Positions 43,001-49,445 of a stretch of 64,000 nt of DNA are shown here, one piece after another. This DNA is from Macrocystis pyrifera (Eukaryota > Sar > Phaeophyceae > Laminariales > Laminariaceae): assembly GCA_031763025.1 (NCBI GenBank), contig JASSKH010000001.1, forward strand, positions 16,593,142-16,657,141, in the 5' to 3' direction. Numbering within the stretch: position 1 is the first letter of the stretch; each line of letters opens with the position of its first letter. Position numbers and translations under genes: made by a program. The notes beneath the pieces are model-generated. The model was not told the DNA's origin, ran no database searches, and was given only the letters and a program-made list of their open reading frames with translations.

Positions 43001-45066
43001 TCCTGATCTGCAGGATGTAGTAGCTCATGTTGTCGAGTGGGGGCCGTGTAACGTACACGATCTTAGGCATACTTCCTGGGTTGGATCTGTACTACACAAA
43101 TCCTGCACAATATATCATAACGGCAGGTTAGGATTTAGATGATCTATCTGTAGATAGATACATCGTGATCTGTCAGAAGCGTGAAAACTTTTAGATTGTG
43201 TCAGGATATACTTCGAAGAACACCAAATCCTCTTTAAATAGGTACCAGCTATCACAGGTAGAACAGTAACATGAAATCACCAACGCCCGTCGCGTTGTGA
43301 GCTACTGTGGTATTTGTAGGAAACCCAACTCCAAGTTTGGTGGCTTTCAATGGAGCTGGCTGCACCAGGTACCAGGTATCAATCATGCGCTGTATGATGC
43401 TCAAAGGACCCACAACGCAGACCGTGTTATTTTCCCACATGCCATCCCATGTCATATACCATGTCAGATGGAAATAATATATATATATACATGGTACTGA
43501 TGATCCTGTTTTCGTAGTCAAATCATCGTGTCACACGTACGCGCCTGTGACAAATCTTTGGCCTTCAGGTGTTCCCGATCCAGCGCTTCCTTGAGCAGCT
43601 CCGTAGCCTGGGAACAGTCCTGTCGTGGTTCATTCACCATGCGAGGCGTCAGAGCCGAGAGTGCATGGGGAGGTTGCGCAAGGATATACAACAGTATCTG
43701 GTACTGCTCTGTGGTCGTAAGTCGAATCCATGCTGCTGTTAAGGTCTTAGTCCGTTCCAGGGGGGGGGAGAGTGTTAGGGAGAGTGTTATGAGGCTTAGA
43801 TTGGGTTGGGCTAAAGGTAAAAGGTTAACCAATCGCCTACCCAATCTAAGCCTCATAACACTCTCCCCCCCTGGAACGGACCGGATGTGCGGGTCGACGC
43901 GTGACACCAACACGCGGTTCCATTTTCTGGGGATCCAGAAGTATTTTTTCAGATTCTTGACATGAGGAAATTCGCTTTTTAAGCGATTTCATGGTGGACG
44001 TGAGTTTCGAACTCACGACCAACGACCCATGTCCTGCCGACGACGCCATTTGTTAAGGTCTTAGTCCGTTGGGCTAAAGGTAAAAGGTTAACCAATCGCC
44101 TACCCAATCTAAGCCTCATAACACTGCCAAGCAGACGTGTCACCAAAGAAATGCTGATGAGAGGACACGACGTATACTGCTGTAGCTATTAATATACTTC
44201 GAAGTACGAGTACATGCGGTGGGAATGCTGAACCGATGAGCGATAAAAATGAAGGCACGTACCGGGGGGGAGAGGGGACGACACCTGTGACCACGGATTG
44301 TCCTCAAGATCGCTGAGGGTAAACCTCGTACGAGTCAATTATGGTGGAAAGTGAAAGTGATGACGAAAAAAAAAAAAAAAATGCGGCACGAACGAACGTA
44401 CGTACCTTGACGTACCTGTCTGTGATGCGATGCAAAAATGTCCCACATAAAATGCGAGTAGTGTGTACTGTATCCATAATGCATCACCTTGGTGGCGTAC
44501 TCCAATGTACCTAGTACCTGGTATACAGCAGTGCTTCGAGTGAGCACAGGAAGACACCCAACGCACTGCTTGAAGAAGATCAAGAGCAACATCACTGCCT
44601 GCTCTGTCCTCGTAAATATGATACGTAGCTACTCCTTGTGCGGGCGGTGCGGGGTGCGACCTGAAAAGAACTATTCATAACATTAAACACTCGCATTTTC
44701 GTCAATCTACCCGACGGCTGAAATCCGACCCTATATCGATGGGGACTTGTTGTCTTGTCTGTCTACTCCATCGACCCCAGCCACGGCCTGATCAAACGTC
44801 TACAGCTCTTCGTTCTGCTCCTCCTGCTGATCTGCCTTATCTCAGCTCAAGGAAACCCACACGTATCAGCAGGGTAGACCGACGACGTGTGCTTGCTCGT
44901 GCGTCTGTATCCTGATCGCAGCTAATATTTCATATGTTATGATAGGAGTAAAAAGCTGGAAGAATCCCGATTGCGAGGCGCATTTTTTCACCTCGATCTC
45001 TAGGGACAGCGACACCAGCTGGTCCTTTACGGCGCTGTATGCCGCAGCCGCCGAAGGAGGGCGCAT
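21852..45066 (-). CDS. CEP131: CEP131 (AZI1) homologue, centriolar coiled-coil protein (gene span)
   Basis: Sixteen exons on the minus strand can be chained by GT–AG (twice apparently GC–AG) borders with matching phases. They encode a continuous coiled coil. The order of conserved blocks follows animal CEP131 as I recall it: LLERKRGLSQQAKELLEQ (animal L-I-x-D-K-x-x-LSE), RRERWMAKRTREIRELTLK directly followed by GLEPEIERIMDKHK (animal REKW–EKT–IKE–VRGLEPEIQKL–KHK), RDKKIDAAIRRLQ (animal RDKEIELVIHRLE), and a C-terminal SSLR–EH segment. CEP131 sits at centriolar satellites, basal bodies and the transition zone and is needed to build cilia; here it implies flagellated cells. About 580 residues are visible against roughly 1,080 in animals, so the N-terminal half (exons above 45,066) was not identified. 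The introns are filled with SINE, LINE and MITE copies. The gene is divergent from the MAP2K at 49.4 kb. I am confident of the family, less so of each border. Confidence 0.88.
22201..22290. repeat. Long G tract, interrupted
   Basis: About 75 bases that are nearly all G on the plus strand. In the CEP131 transcript this is a C tract about 65 bases upstream of the last exon's acceptor. Confidence 0.85.
23046..23124 (-). CDS. CEP131: CEP131 exon 15
   Basis: Acceptor cctataacag, one base completing the previous codon, then SQSELSQLREEHDERLEALH and KEVKEK; donor GTGACG. Corresponds to the animal EVHRRVKTAL–EAV region near the C-terminus. Phases match both neighbours. Confidence 0.85.
23155..23480. 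repeat. (GTA)n trinucleotide array in a CEP131 intron
   Basis: About 320 bases of GTA/GTG/GCA triplets, begun directly upstream (in the transcript sense) of exon 15. It creates long artefactual frames on both strands (poly-Leu, Tyr, Thr or Val). Confidence 0.9.
23841..23929 (-). CDS. CEP131: CEP131 exon 14
   Basis: Acceptor gttttgcag, 29 codons reading EMMSETRLRRAELEQKVKGS and DAELLGIRT, then AG and donor GTAACT. Coiled-coil composition. It starts in phase 0, which constrains the donor of exon 13. Confidence 0.85.
24244..24385 (-). CDS. CEP131: CEP131 exon 13
   Basis: Acceptor gcgcacag, one base completing a codon, then RTIGLKSRELTAQEGLLTLR through KARDEESRVLKEHQ. Phase 0 into exon 14 is met if the donor is CAG followed by GCACGC (a GC donor). 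The nearest GT donors give other phases, except GTGGCT four codons further on. Confidence 0.75.
24458..24643 (-). mobile_element. C-tailed SINE, 5'-truncated copy
   Basis: Minus-strand copy. Its 3' end is the G run at 24,450–24,459 followed by gtactcatgtcatgcatgac, then the gaccatagaccctcgcat block and the caagcgcgcagcgccgtgaa block. Truncated at its 5' end near a second G run that introduces a short LINE 3' tail (gcgtactcatttgttg) at 24,652–24,668. Confidence 0.8.
24738..24838 (-). CDS. CEP131: CEP131 exon 12
   Basis: Acceptor catcgttag, then SHVEGKRLLLEKQEQWEARH and ADCMDVLQSLVES, ending in phase 2 at donor GTGAGT. Heptad-like composition, in register with exon 13. Confidence 0.82.
24888..24985. 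repeat. Short minisatellite, ~12-bp units
   Basis: Repeats of gccaaaggatct and tgcgaaagggtt just upstream (in the sense of CEP131) of exon 12. Frames through it are Phe/Ala artefacts. Confidence 0.6.
25087..25285 (+). mobile_element. C-tailed SINE, 5'-truncated copy
   Basis: Plus-strand copy starting near catccgtatgcaagaaactc and ending atgataatgagtacaccc followed by a C-rich run. About 200 bp of the 3' half. Confidence 0.8.
25337..25480 (-). CDS. CEP131: CEP131 exon 11
   Basis: Acceptor tcaccag, 48 codons starting AIRSEKERLTKERDKKIDAA and including IRRLQRERLEFEETSKAEAE, donor GTGAGG. This block aligns with animal REEIRKGRDKEIELVIHRLE and the following EESEKAAE, the best match after the GLEPEI region. 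Confidence 0.9.
25620..25790. repeat. CAA- and CCA/CCC-rich low-complexity tract
   Basis: CAACAG-type repeats (25,620–25,680) followed by CCACC/CCCC repeats up to the start of the next SINE copy. Confidence 0.7.
25805..26306 (+). mobile_element. C-tailed SINE, near full-length (~500 bp)
   Basis: Starts near gttgggttggcgtcggttgg. It has an internal T run (25,890–25,909), the gtatcacgtagtg and gaggcagttacatagta blocks and the ggttcttagtaggatgcag block, and ends atgataatgagtacaccccc. The 5' part carries no tRNA boxes I can recognise, so its origin is open. The last ~65 bases match the 3' end of the LINE at 63,590–63,660. Confidence 0.85.
26325..26560 (+). mobile_element. C-tailed SINE, 3' half, in tandem with the previous copy
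   Basis: Begins cattgaagctgtcatccat directly after the previous copy and ends accgagtac followed by about 17 C. The adjacent copies may be a tandem insertion. Confidence 0.85.
26589..26766 (-). CDS. CEP131: CEP131 exon 10
   Basis: Acceptor gtaaattatag, one base completing the AGG codon from exon 9, then LRNEEHSRLQEMRLKHAEEV and AAASRRRAAALASLTRQAEL; 59 codons, donor GAG then GTGTGC. Strong coiled coil. Confidence 0.88.
26800..28100. repeat. Degenerate G-rich minisatellite, units of roughly 60–110 bp
   Basis: About a dozen irregular units of the form gttgaaaggctaaggtttgt, gtagatgggagttgg, then a run of G and GGA. A short LINE 3' tail in minus orientation (ttgttgcttgccttagtcat) sits inside at about 26,950–27,045 and a SINE 3' fragment at 27,970–28,025. 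No coding capacity. Confidence 0.65.
28100..28640 (-). mobile_element. C-tailed SINE, near full-length
   Basis: Minus-strand copy: gggggtgtactcaatgttatg at its 3' end, through gaccatagaccctcgcatcc, ttgcttgcaccaagcgcgaa, cagcaatgggagtactt and ccaacctatatataatatag at its 5' end. Confidence 0.85.
28855..28873. repeat. G tract
   Basis: Run of about 18 G without an attached element that I could recognise. Confidence 0.7.
28947..29477 (-). mobile_element. C-tailed SINE, near full-length
   Basis: Minus-strand copy introduced by a run of about 19 G then tgtactcattctcatgcatg. It ends at ccagcctgtatatatatgg. Internal A run (29,369–29,387) corresponds to the T run of the plus copies. Confidence 0.88.
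29498..29545 (-). mobile_element. C-tailed SINE, 3' terminal fragment
   Basis: A run of about 14 G then tgtactcgatatcatatgca and gtagtcgtatga. Only the last ~35 bases of the element, followed by G-rich minisatellite. Confidence 0.75.
29540..29710. repeat. GGA/G-rich tract
   Basis: Plus strand is almost pure purine (GGGGA and GGAGG repeats) between a SINE fragment and a LINE tail, ending in a long G run that is the LINE's own tail. Confidence 0.8.
29705..30095 (-). mobile_element. 3' end of the C-tailed LINE, 5'-truncated
   Basis: Read on the minus strand it encodes VDAQMCLCGKAIESRTHIVG and ECEIYKEERDVLEEE, the C-terminal zinc-knuckle-like end (CX1CX8HX4C) of the LINE at 56.3–63.7 kb. The 3' flank ends ggcaagcaacaaatgagtac followed by C (G run on the plus strand). 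It carries no MITE, so it serves as the empty-site reference for the copy at 63,327. Confidence 0.88.
30096..30288 (-). mobile_element. C-tailed SINE, 5'-truncated
   Basis: Run of 10 G then tgaactcactatcatgcatg, through caccaagcgtgaagcgccgt to ctactaacaaccgcttt. It abuts the truncated LINE fragment. Confidence 0.82.
30431..30516 (-). CDS. CEP131: CEP131 exon 9
   Basis: Acceptor cgtacag, then RRQAMTEKHQADLERVRKRA and AGEAEAQR, ending in phase 2 at donor GTGAGA. Corresponds to the animal ERRHQMELNTLKQQL region. Confidence 0.87.
30852..30977 (-). CDS. CEP131: CEP131 exon 8
   Basis: Acceptor ccggatccag, 42 codons REAQRLRKQASVRAEEALSE, EKARARCRVEQGRRELMEAC, AE; donor GTGCGG. Resembles the animal REQLEREKEALGQQERERAR block. 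Confidence 0.88.
30990..31110. repeat. (CAA)n/(CAG)n microsatellite
   Basis: Runs of CAA then CAG/CGG triplets next to exon 8. Poly-Gln or poly-Val frames here are artefacts. Confidence 0.85.
31370..31765. repeat. C-rich pyrimidine tract
   Basis: About 390 bases of CCCCAC/CCACC repeats on the plus strand, directly beyond the donor of CEP131 exon 7. Confidence 0.8.
31772..31846 (-). CDS. CEP131: CEP131 exon 7 with the GLEPEI motif
   Basis: 25 codons beginning GLEPEIERIMDKHKADMEDT, donor GTGAGT. GLEPEI–(Q/E)–(K/R)–(L/I) followed by KH is the most diagnostic CEP131 motif I know. The acceptor (ttggtctcgaag) lies in a small repeat of gtcggactgttg units; phase 0 fits exon 6. Confidence 0.9.
32176..32280. 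mobile_element. TA-target MITE, copy 7
   Basis: 105 bp, TA on both sides, inverted ends with one change near the right tip. Inside the longest CEP131 intron. Confidence 0.88.
33140..35270 (+). mobile_element. LINE B (non-LTR retrotransposon), degenerate
   Basis: Reverse-transcriptase region on the plus strand in several frames: NYRGISLVAHSGKVLLKII (33,718), the EEQCGFR block (33,821), FIDLQKTYDSVDRELL (33,931), LRQGCVLSPLLFSVFF (34,107) after a +1 frameshift at about 34,090, and YADVAVIASKS (34,312), where the second catalytic Asp of the usual YADD is Val. A stop at 34,501 and a frame change follow, then KTLLYGCVTWTLRQKH (34,689), typical of the post-RT region. An upstream segment reads WAFYKHLEGTGELDDRKARS in another frame. 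Stops and frame changes show it is dead. It differs from the C-tailed LINE at 56.3 kb. Confidence 0.85.
35300..36190. other. Intronic, no exon seen
   Basis: T-rich and C-rich runs (35,460–35,530, 35,692–35,709). Part of the CEP131 intron 31,847–41,090. Confidence 0.4.
36210..36288. mobile_element. 79-bp palindromic MITE-like element
   Basis: TTAGTACCGCAGTCCC followed by ATTTGGGGA at the left is mirrored at the right (TCCCCAAAT, GGGACTGCGGTACTAA), leaving a ~25-base loop. No second copy seen in the window. Distinct from the 105-bp family. Confidence 0.65.
36560..37150. repeat. Direct duplication of a ~150-bp block
   Basis: The ggctcttggctctcggctcc block through taatacgtacctggtacg occurs at about 36,632–36,735 and 37,003–37,120 with divergence. 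Confidence 0.55.
37490..37850 (-). repeat. tRNA-derived SINE, family 1, copy 2
   Basis: Matches 19,610–19,960 throughout: head at 37,765–37,845 (cactcggtgagacttaaacc, cgcggaccacctaccaa on the plus strand), body, and A-rich end at about 37,490–37,510 in minus orientation. Confidence 0.65.
37960..38150. repeat. ~180-bp repeat R4, copy 1
   Basis: Shares ctttctctccgcctcctaca-like, ggttacagagcaggctct, ggtccgtgccttg and ccctcgtcgact blocks with 47,525–47,690 and 50,785–50,935. Confidence 0.55.
38216..38326. mobile_element. TA-target MITE, copy 8
   Basis: Left end TTACGGAGGGCCATAGTCAA after TA; right end ctatggtcccccgcag then TA. Diverged, slightly longer than 105 bp. Confidence 0.8.
38895..38985. 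repeat. Three tandem ~30-bp units
   Basis: aacgccgcaacaggggagag followed by gggaatat, three times in a row, the last unit diverging. Confidence 0.85.
39039..39066. repeat. G tract
   Basis: About 27 consecutive G. Confidence 0.85.
39225..39590 (-). repeat. tRNA-derived SINE, family 2, copy 2 (two heads)
   Basis: On the minus strand: head 1 (39,590–39,470) with TAGCTCAGTCGGTAAG and GGTTCGAATCTC, a body (gaaacgaagcgggtaggtc), then head 2 (39,300–39,225) with TAGCTCAGTAGGG. A C-rich run sits between. It is the inverted counterpart of 15,060–15,310 plus 15,770–15,875. Confidence 0.6.
40060..40175 (-). mobile_element. C-tailed SINE, 3' fragment
   Basis: G run then ggggtgtacacgatctcatg, through ctcgcatccctacaatgccg, cut off at ccgaccacacag. 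Confidence 0.8.
40178..40450 (-). mobile_element. C-tailed SINE, 5'-truncated, adjacent to the previous fragment
   Basis: ggggtgtcctcatgtcgtgc, then the full 3' half as far as cttccagagactttcag. Same orientation as its neighbour, suggesting tandem insertion. Confidence 0.8.
41091..41159 (-). CDS. CEP131: CEP131 exon 6 (REKW-type motif)
   Basis: Acceptor gtaatgtgcag, 23 codons containing RRERWMAKRTREIRELTLK, donor GTATGG. Joined in phase 0 to exon 7 this reproduces the animal order REKW–EKT–IKE–V(R/K)–GLEPEI. The intron between them is about 9.2 kb. Confidence 0.92.
41275..41395 (-). mobile_element. 3' tail of the C-tailed LINE
   Basis: gggggtgtactcagttgttg, then gaccattgaccacgcatccc and tttcgagacggggcaccg on the plus strand: only the last ~115 bases, 5'-truncated. 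Confidence 0.8.
41758..41838 (-). CDS. CEP131: CEP131 exon 5
   Basis: Acceptor gcattgtcag, 27 codons IKEEQAKTSIAVEEVREQAK and AEILDAQ, donor GTCGTA. Phase 0 on both sides. Confidence 0.85.
41995..42100. repeat. GTA/GCA trinucleotide tract
   Basis: Interrupted AGTAGTAGTGGTAGCA-type triplets in a CEP131 intron. Confidence 0.75.
42248..42301 (-). CDS. CEP131: CEP131 exon 4
   Basis: Acceptor cttgtgagcag, 18 codons LLERKRGLSQQAKELLEQ, donor GTGAAC. Matches the animal L-I-x-D-K-x-x-L-S-E segment. The alternative acceptor one codon upstream would add Gln. Confidence 0.85.
42802..42891 (-). CDS. CEP131: CEP131 exon 3
   Basis: Acceptor cggatacag, 30 codons EVGAPFQAELDAEDAKDKQS and LSHHLQLVDK, donor GTACGC. 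Phase 0 into exon 4. Confidence 0.8.
43545..43607 (-). CDS. CEP131: CEP131 exon 2
   Basis: Acceptor ctgttcccag, 21 codons ATELLKEALDREHLKAKDLS then Q. Phase 0 into exon 3 needs CAG followed by GCGCGT, a GC donor. The nearby GTACGT donor gives phase 1, which would run into a stop in exon 3 unless a small exon intervenes. Confidence 0.75.
43745..43888. repeat. Inverted repeat with tRNA-like flank
   Basis: tccgttccagggggggg, agagtgttatgaggcttaga and ttgggt are mirrored after a ~40-base loop (acccaatctaagcctcataa, cactctcccccc, tggaacgga). A third, direct copy of ctacccaatctaagcctcat lies at 44,100–44,119. Confidence 0.75.
43985..44130 (-). repeat. tRNA-like sequence with duplicated flank
   Basis: On the minus strand: A-box-like TAGCCCAACGGACTAAGAC, then a perfect T arm (GTGAG, loop TTCGAAA, CTCAC). 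The acceptor stem is not found, so I treat it as a tRNA-derived repeat rather than a gene. Its flank gttaaggtcttagtccgtt also starts the hairpin at 43,738. Confidence 0.5.
44215..44375 (+). repeat. tRNA-derived SINE, family 1, partial, inverted
   Basis: Reverse complement of the body and tail of the family (aaccgatgagcgataaaaa, ggcacgtaccgggggg, gatcgctgagggtaaa), ending in an A run at 44,366–44,381 on the plus strand, so transcribed on the plus strand. The head is missing. Confidence 0.6.
44992..45066 (-). CDS. CEP131: CEP131 exon 1 of those visible
   Basis: Reads through AYSAVKDQLVSLSLEIE to donor GTGAAA in phase 0, fitting exon 2. The 5' edge is not fixed; the in-frame ATG at 45,064–45,066 is probably internal, because animal CEP131 has hundreds of residues before this coil. 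Confidence 0.6.
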
Positions 45067-47524
45067 GAGTACCCAGCACCGGCCGAGCGTGAGCTATGGT
45101 ACTCTTCGCCTAGCAGCCACCTCGCAGAGTCGACGATAGCTCGATCGAGGCTTCGGGGTGGCGGCGACCCTGGACCACGATCTCCGAAAAGAAAGCTCAA
45201 GATCTACCACGTTTGACGTCAGCAGAAAAAAGCGAACGCCAATCGATTTCTTTCCTAGAAGATCTCCGATATCGATCTACGATGATTTTTGCTCGAAATG
45301 CGCTGCTGTGATTGGTTAATAATGTCTTTTGTGACTGCTCGAGCCTCGCGCTGCGTGCTGCGTGCTGCGTGCTCGGTGCTCGATGCTTTCTGCCTTGCTT
45401 GCTGTTGGTGCTGGTAGATGGTAGAGGCAATTTCGAGTTCGGGGGCCTGAAAAATTATTATGTACGTAGACCAATCACGATCACTAAAAACCAACCAAAA
45501 TTATGGCAAAATTCGTACGGTAATTGGATGACTATTTATTATTAGGTCGCGAAAATTCTGACGCGGAATGCAGCACAGAAGGCAGCGCCTGCAGCAGAAG
45601 AAGCGCCTCACGGAAGTTAGAAAGCTCGATAGAGGAAGCATCTGACGACTGACTGTGCATCAAGCAGTTAGCTGTTGCTGCGACGAGCAGCAAACAGACG
45701 CCGGCTAGTCGTATGATGCCACCGGACAACCCCGAGACTGGAGACACAGATCACAGCATTGCTGCAGCAGTAATTAGTAGTGTAGAGAAAGAAGCTGCGA
45801 TATTTTACAGCTTCGACAAGCGGTTGTGAGCGAGAACAAAAATATCCAAAACGTACAATAAACCAGCGGCAGATCTACCCCACAACACCCCGACCGCAAG
45901 CATGTGCGCATTTTAGGAGTTTGTTGGAACTTGAGCACAGGGCTAGCTATTACTATGTTGTTGCTGCTGTTGCAGCGTGTTGCTGTTGTTGTTGTTGCAA
46001 CGAGAAAGCGCCCCCCCCAAGTCTGAACGTCGATTATTGACGAGAAGAGACGCGGCCGAGGCTTTGGAAGAAGAGTGGGGCGGATTTATTTGCATGTATA
46101 TGGAGACCAAACGGTCGTCGTTACATTTCTGCCCAGAACGGCACATCTCATTCGGCGTGGTGGGTGGCTGATATTGGGACTTTGATAAAAATATTCCACA
46201 CAACATGCTCCAACGAATTGAGTTTATTTTAATACCTTCTATATAGTCTTTTCACAGAAGATCGTTCGAATGTGGCCATTTTCACGGCGAGGTTTCAACA
46301 ACTAGCTAACTGCTGTAGTAGCGCTCGTGGTAGCGTCACAGCAGAAGGCACACACATGGTAGTGGTGATCGTAGCGTCACAGCAGAAGGCACACACATGG
46401 TAGTGGTGATCGCGCAAAAATGAAACAAAACTCGAAAACTTGAGCAACCCGTATCGAAAATGCCTGCGCAAGCCTTGGAATTGTCCCTCTCTCTCTTTTT
46501 TTTTTCCCCCCGCGGGCTCCCCTACTAAAAAAAAACAGCAGTGCCTCTTTTGCTTCTGTGCTGGCGCTAATAATCGCAAACAAAGTTCTCGTCCTCGTTC
46601 GTGGTGTGTAGGCGTTGCGGTCTTGACCAGGCAGGTCGTAGTTGGCAGCGGTAGCTTGAAGTTGAAGACTTTGTGCCTGTGCCCGAGGACAGCACCGGGA
46701 GGAACGCTGGGGAGAACAAAGGACGTCATCATACCAGGTACCTGGTATATCGTCAAGTATCATCGAAAAATATACTACGACGTCGAAGTCACACTTGCCG
46801 CGGCCGGGCTTCTTGTACGTGAAACTCCGTACGGCGTACAAAGGGTATTCAGTACAGCAGTACCTGCTGTCATACCTGGCGGGCGCAGAAAGGGAGGCAA
46901 CCGGTGGGCAGCTATAGCTATACACCCTTGCACGAGAGATGAGCAGGCCGGGAAGAGGCGCAGGACTCTCCATCAACCCCGGGAATGCTGTCGAGTCGTC
47001 GTTCGACCTTCACACACACACGGACAATCGAGGTACGAGTACGGCTTTTTTGCGACGCGGGCCCTGTTTGATGTTTTTGAGGCGCCGTCGGCGTTCTACG
47101 TAGTACGCTGCGAAAAAAAGGGCCTTGCGACTGCTCCGGCGGCCTCGCCTCTCAGGATTGTTGGTGCCTCCCCTCTGAAACAGTCCATGACAAGGCCCAA
47201 ATCTTCGCAATTGTTTGATCTGTGGTTCGATTCTCGCGCGTGGAACATCATGCCAGGTCGTCAAGCAAAGAGAAGGAAAATACGTCGCCGAAATCCTTAC
47301 TCTATTTTTATGTATGCGTGAATATCCTCGACGGAAGAAGAGCTTGCTCGCTTCTATTCTGTCTTCCGCAAGATGAGCGTCCGAACGCATCTGTCTCCTG
47401 ATCCCTCTCAGAGAACACCACGACGAGCATATCTGGTACCAGCACACAAATATACGACGTTGTGGACTGTGAATGGTGCTCGTAGTGGCGCTTTTTTTTT
47501 TTGCCCTTCCCATTTACCAGGTAC

Positions 47525-47690
47525 CACGTATCGTTTTTGCCCTTCTTTTCTCTCTCCTTCCTATTATAGTCGTAGCTCAGACCCGGGGTGACACAACAGG
47601 CTCTCCTCCTCCCTCCCCACCACGGCTCGTGCCTTGCTTCTTTATCGCGAGGAGACTTCGGCCCTGGCTTCCCTCGTCGACTCGCGTCGT
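47525..47690. repeat. ~180-bp repeat R4, copy 2
   Basis: cttcttttctctctccttcc, then tgacacaacaggctctcc, ggctcgtgccttgc and ccctcgtcgactcgcg. Same order as the copies at 37,960 and 50,785. Confidence 0.6.
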
Positions 47691-48413
47691 TGGGTTCGTC
47701 GGAGGAAGAGGAACTGCTCGCAGCGTACGGCGTGTTCGTACGCACCAATATACGCACCAATCTAACCGCTACTTGCACACAATAGGTTTGGAGAGTCCTT
47801 AATGCGGGATGTATGTATGAACCCCGCGGTGTACGCACGAGTACGGTGTACGCACGAGTACGGTGTACGTACGTGTGCTCGTACAGCAGTGCACGCTGTT
47901 TCTGCCATCCTGGTGGCGAGGACGAATAAGCGGCGCGTTATAATAATACTTAAGCATGCACTCGACATCAGCACAACAGGTCCCCCCGGCCGGGCATTTT
48001 TCGACAAAATCTGCTACCCGCGCGTTTGTTTCACATGGCCTGCAAAAACAAACCGTTGGTTGAGGTACGAGTTCGGACAGTGCGGCAGCAGAATCCGTGC
48101 TGATGTTTGCATTTTAGATTTACCTACAGTACGTATATACTGGTATGCGCGTGGGACGACGTGTATTCGAAGGACAAGCTTCTTTTGCGAATAGTCTTCG
48201 GGAATGATGGAATACTGGTTTGACGGCTTCGCGCATTTGGTCGACACCGGGGACGGCTGTACCACGGGTGGTTGGCGGCTTATTGTGACCAGCTGCTATG
48301 ATGTCGCTCTCTCCAAAGATCTCTCTCTGACTCTCTCTCACTCTCTCTCTCCCTCTCGAGGTCGCTCCATCGCGCGCTTGAGTCGAAAGCGCGACACCTT
48401 TTTTCGGGTAATA

Positions 48414-48790
48414 TATCATTATCATATCATATCATATCATATCATATCACATCATATCATATCACATCATATCATATCACATCATATCATATCATATCAT
48501 ATCACATCATATCGTATCATGCCATATCATTATCATATTATATCATATCATATCATATCATATCAGATCACATCATATCATATCATATCATATCATATCA
48601 TATCACATCTTATCATATCACATCATATTATATCATATCATATCACATCATATCATATCATATCATATCACATCATATCATATCATATCATATGATATCA
48701 CATCATACCGTATCATATCATATCACATCATATCATATCATATAATGCCGTATCATATGATATCATATAATGCCTTATCATATCCTATCA
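48414..48790. repeat. (TATCA)n pentanucleotide satellite
   Basis: About 375 bases of ATATC/ACATC units with little else. A frame reading Tyr-His-Ile-Ile through it is an artefact. Confidence 0.92.
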
Positions 48791-49445
48791 AATTATATCT
48801 CGCCCGTACGTCGGTTGGCTGAAAAAATCCGTACAAATCGGTTCAACTCACAACTGACGCACCGTATAACGCCTGCGGTATTGTCGCTTCATCAAAAATG
48901 AGGAGATTAGCAATGATGACCGCGCTAAACCTGTTCGCGTTCATCTCATTGCTCAACGCTCTAATGCCGGTCCAGTTGTTATCGGACGTTGCAAAAGATA
49001 GTGTACTGCTGTAGCACTGCTTCGGGACTACGTTTGACCAAGTCACGTTTGTTCGCGTTCGTTTCATTGCTCGTCGCTTGATCGCTTGATTGCTTCGCGC
49101 CAGGCTTCTTTCGGTTTTGTTGTCAGGAGTTACAATGTTCAGCAGTGATGAACTCGTATCTCACTCCCACGACTACCCTGCTACATCGTTGCGGGGGTTT
49201 CTAGGACCAAGCTAAATTTGTTCGCATTTGTCCTACCCATAGGTCGGCGCTTGATTGCGCGATTGCTTCACGCTATTCTTACATAATTCGTCTTCCGCAT
49301 ATGTATACGGACGATATATTCTCCACGAGGCCAAAAAAAAAAACGTGGTGCCCGCGACCAAAGTAACACACACAGCTTGCAAAGATAAGTTTCGACCCAA
49401 TCCTCGATCTCACAGCTGTTGTTTTTTAATGTTATTTTTGTATAG

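Larger units (their letters stand above)
45067..49445. other. Interval between the divergent CEP131 and MAP2K genes
   Basis: Should contain the 5' exons of both genes and their promoters; I could not pick them out. It holds a 40-bp tandem duplication (gtagcgtcacagcagaaggc) at 46,333–46,405, repeat R4 copy 2, the TATCA array, and three loosely repeated blocks (ttgttcgcgttcgt and gcttgattgcttc) between 48,900 and 49,275. Long frames near 46,440–47,320 lack domains and splice logic. Confidence 0.45.

Noticed and set aside
45532-45747. Small secreted protein with a signal-like N-terminus (minus strand, 71 codons)
   Set aside because: A hydrophobic start alone is weak. No splice or composition support, and such frames are common by chance in this GC range.
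46440-47321. 293-codon frame on the plus strand and overlapping 199- and 176-codon minus frames
   Set aside because: No domain or biased composition; the frame crosses a TACCAGGTA/TACCTGGTA pair and homopolymers. Overlapping frames on both strands are equally long, so length alone is no evidence.
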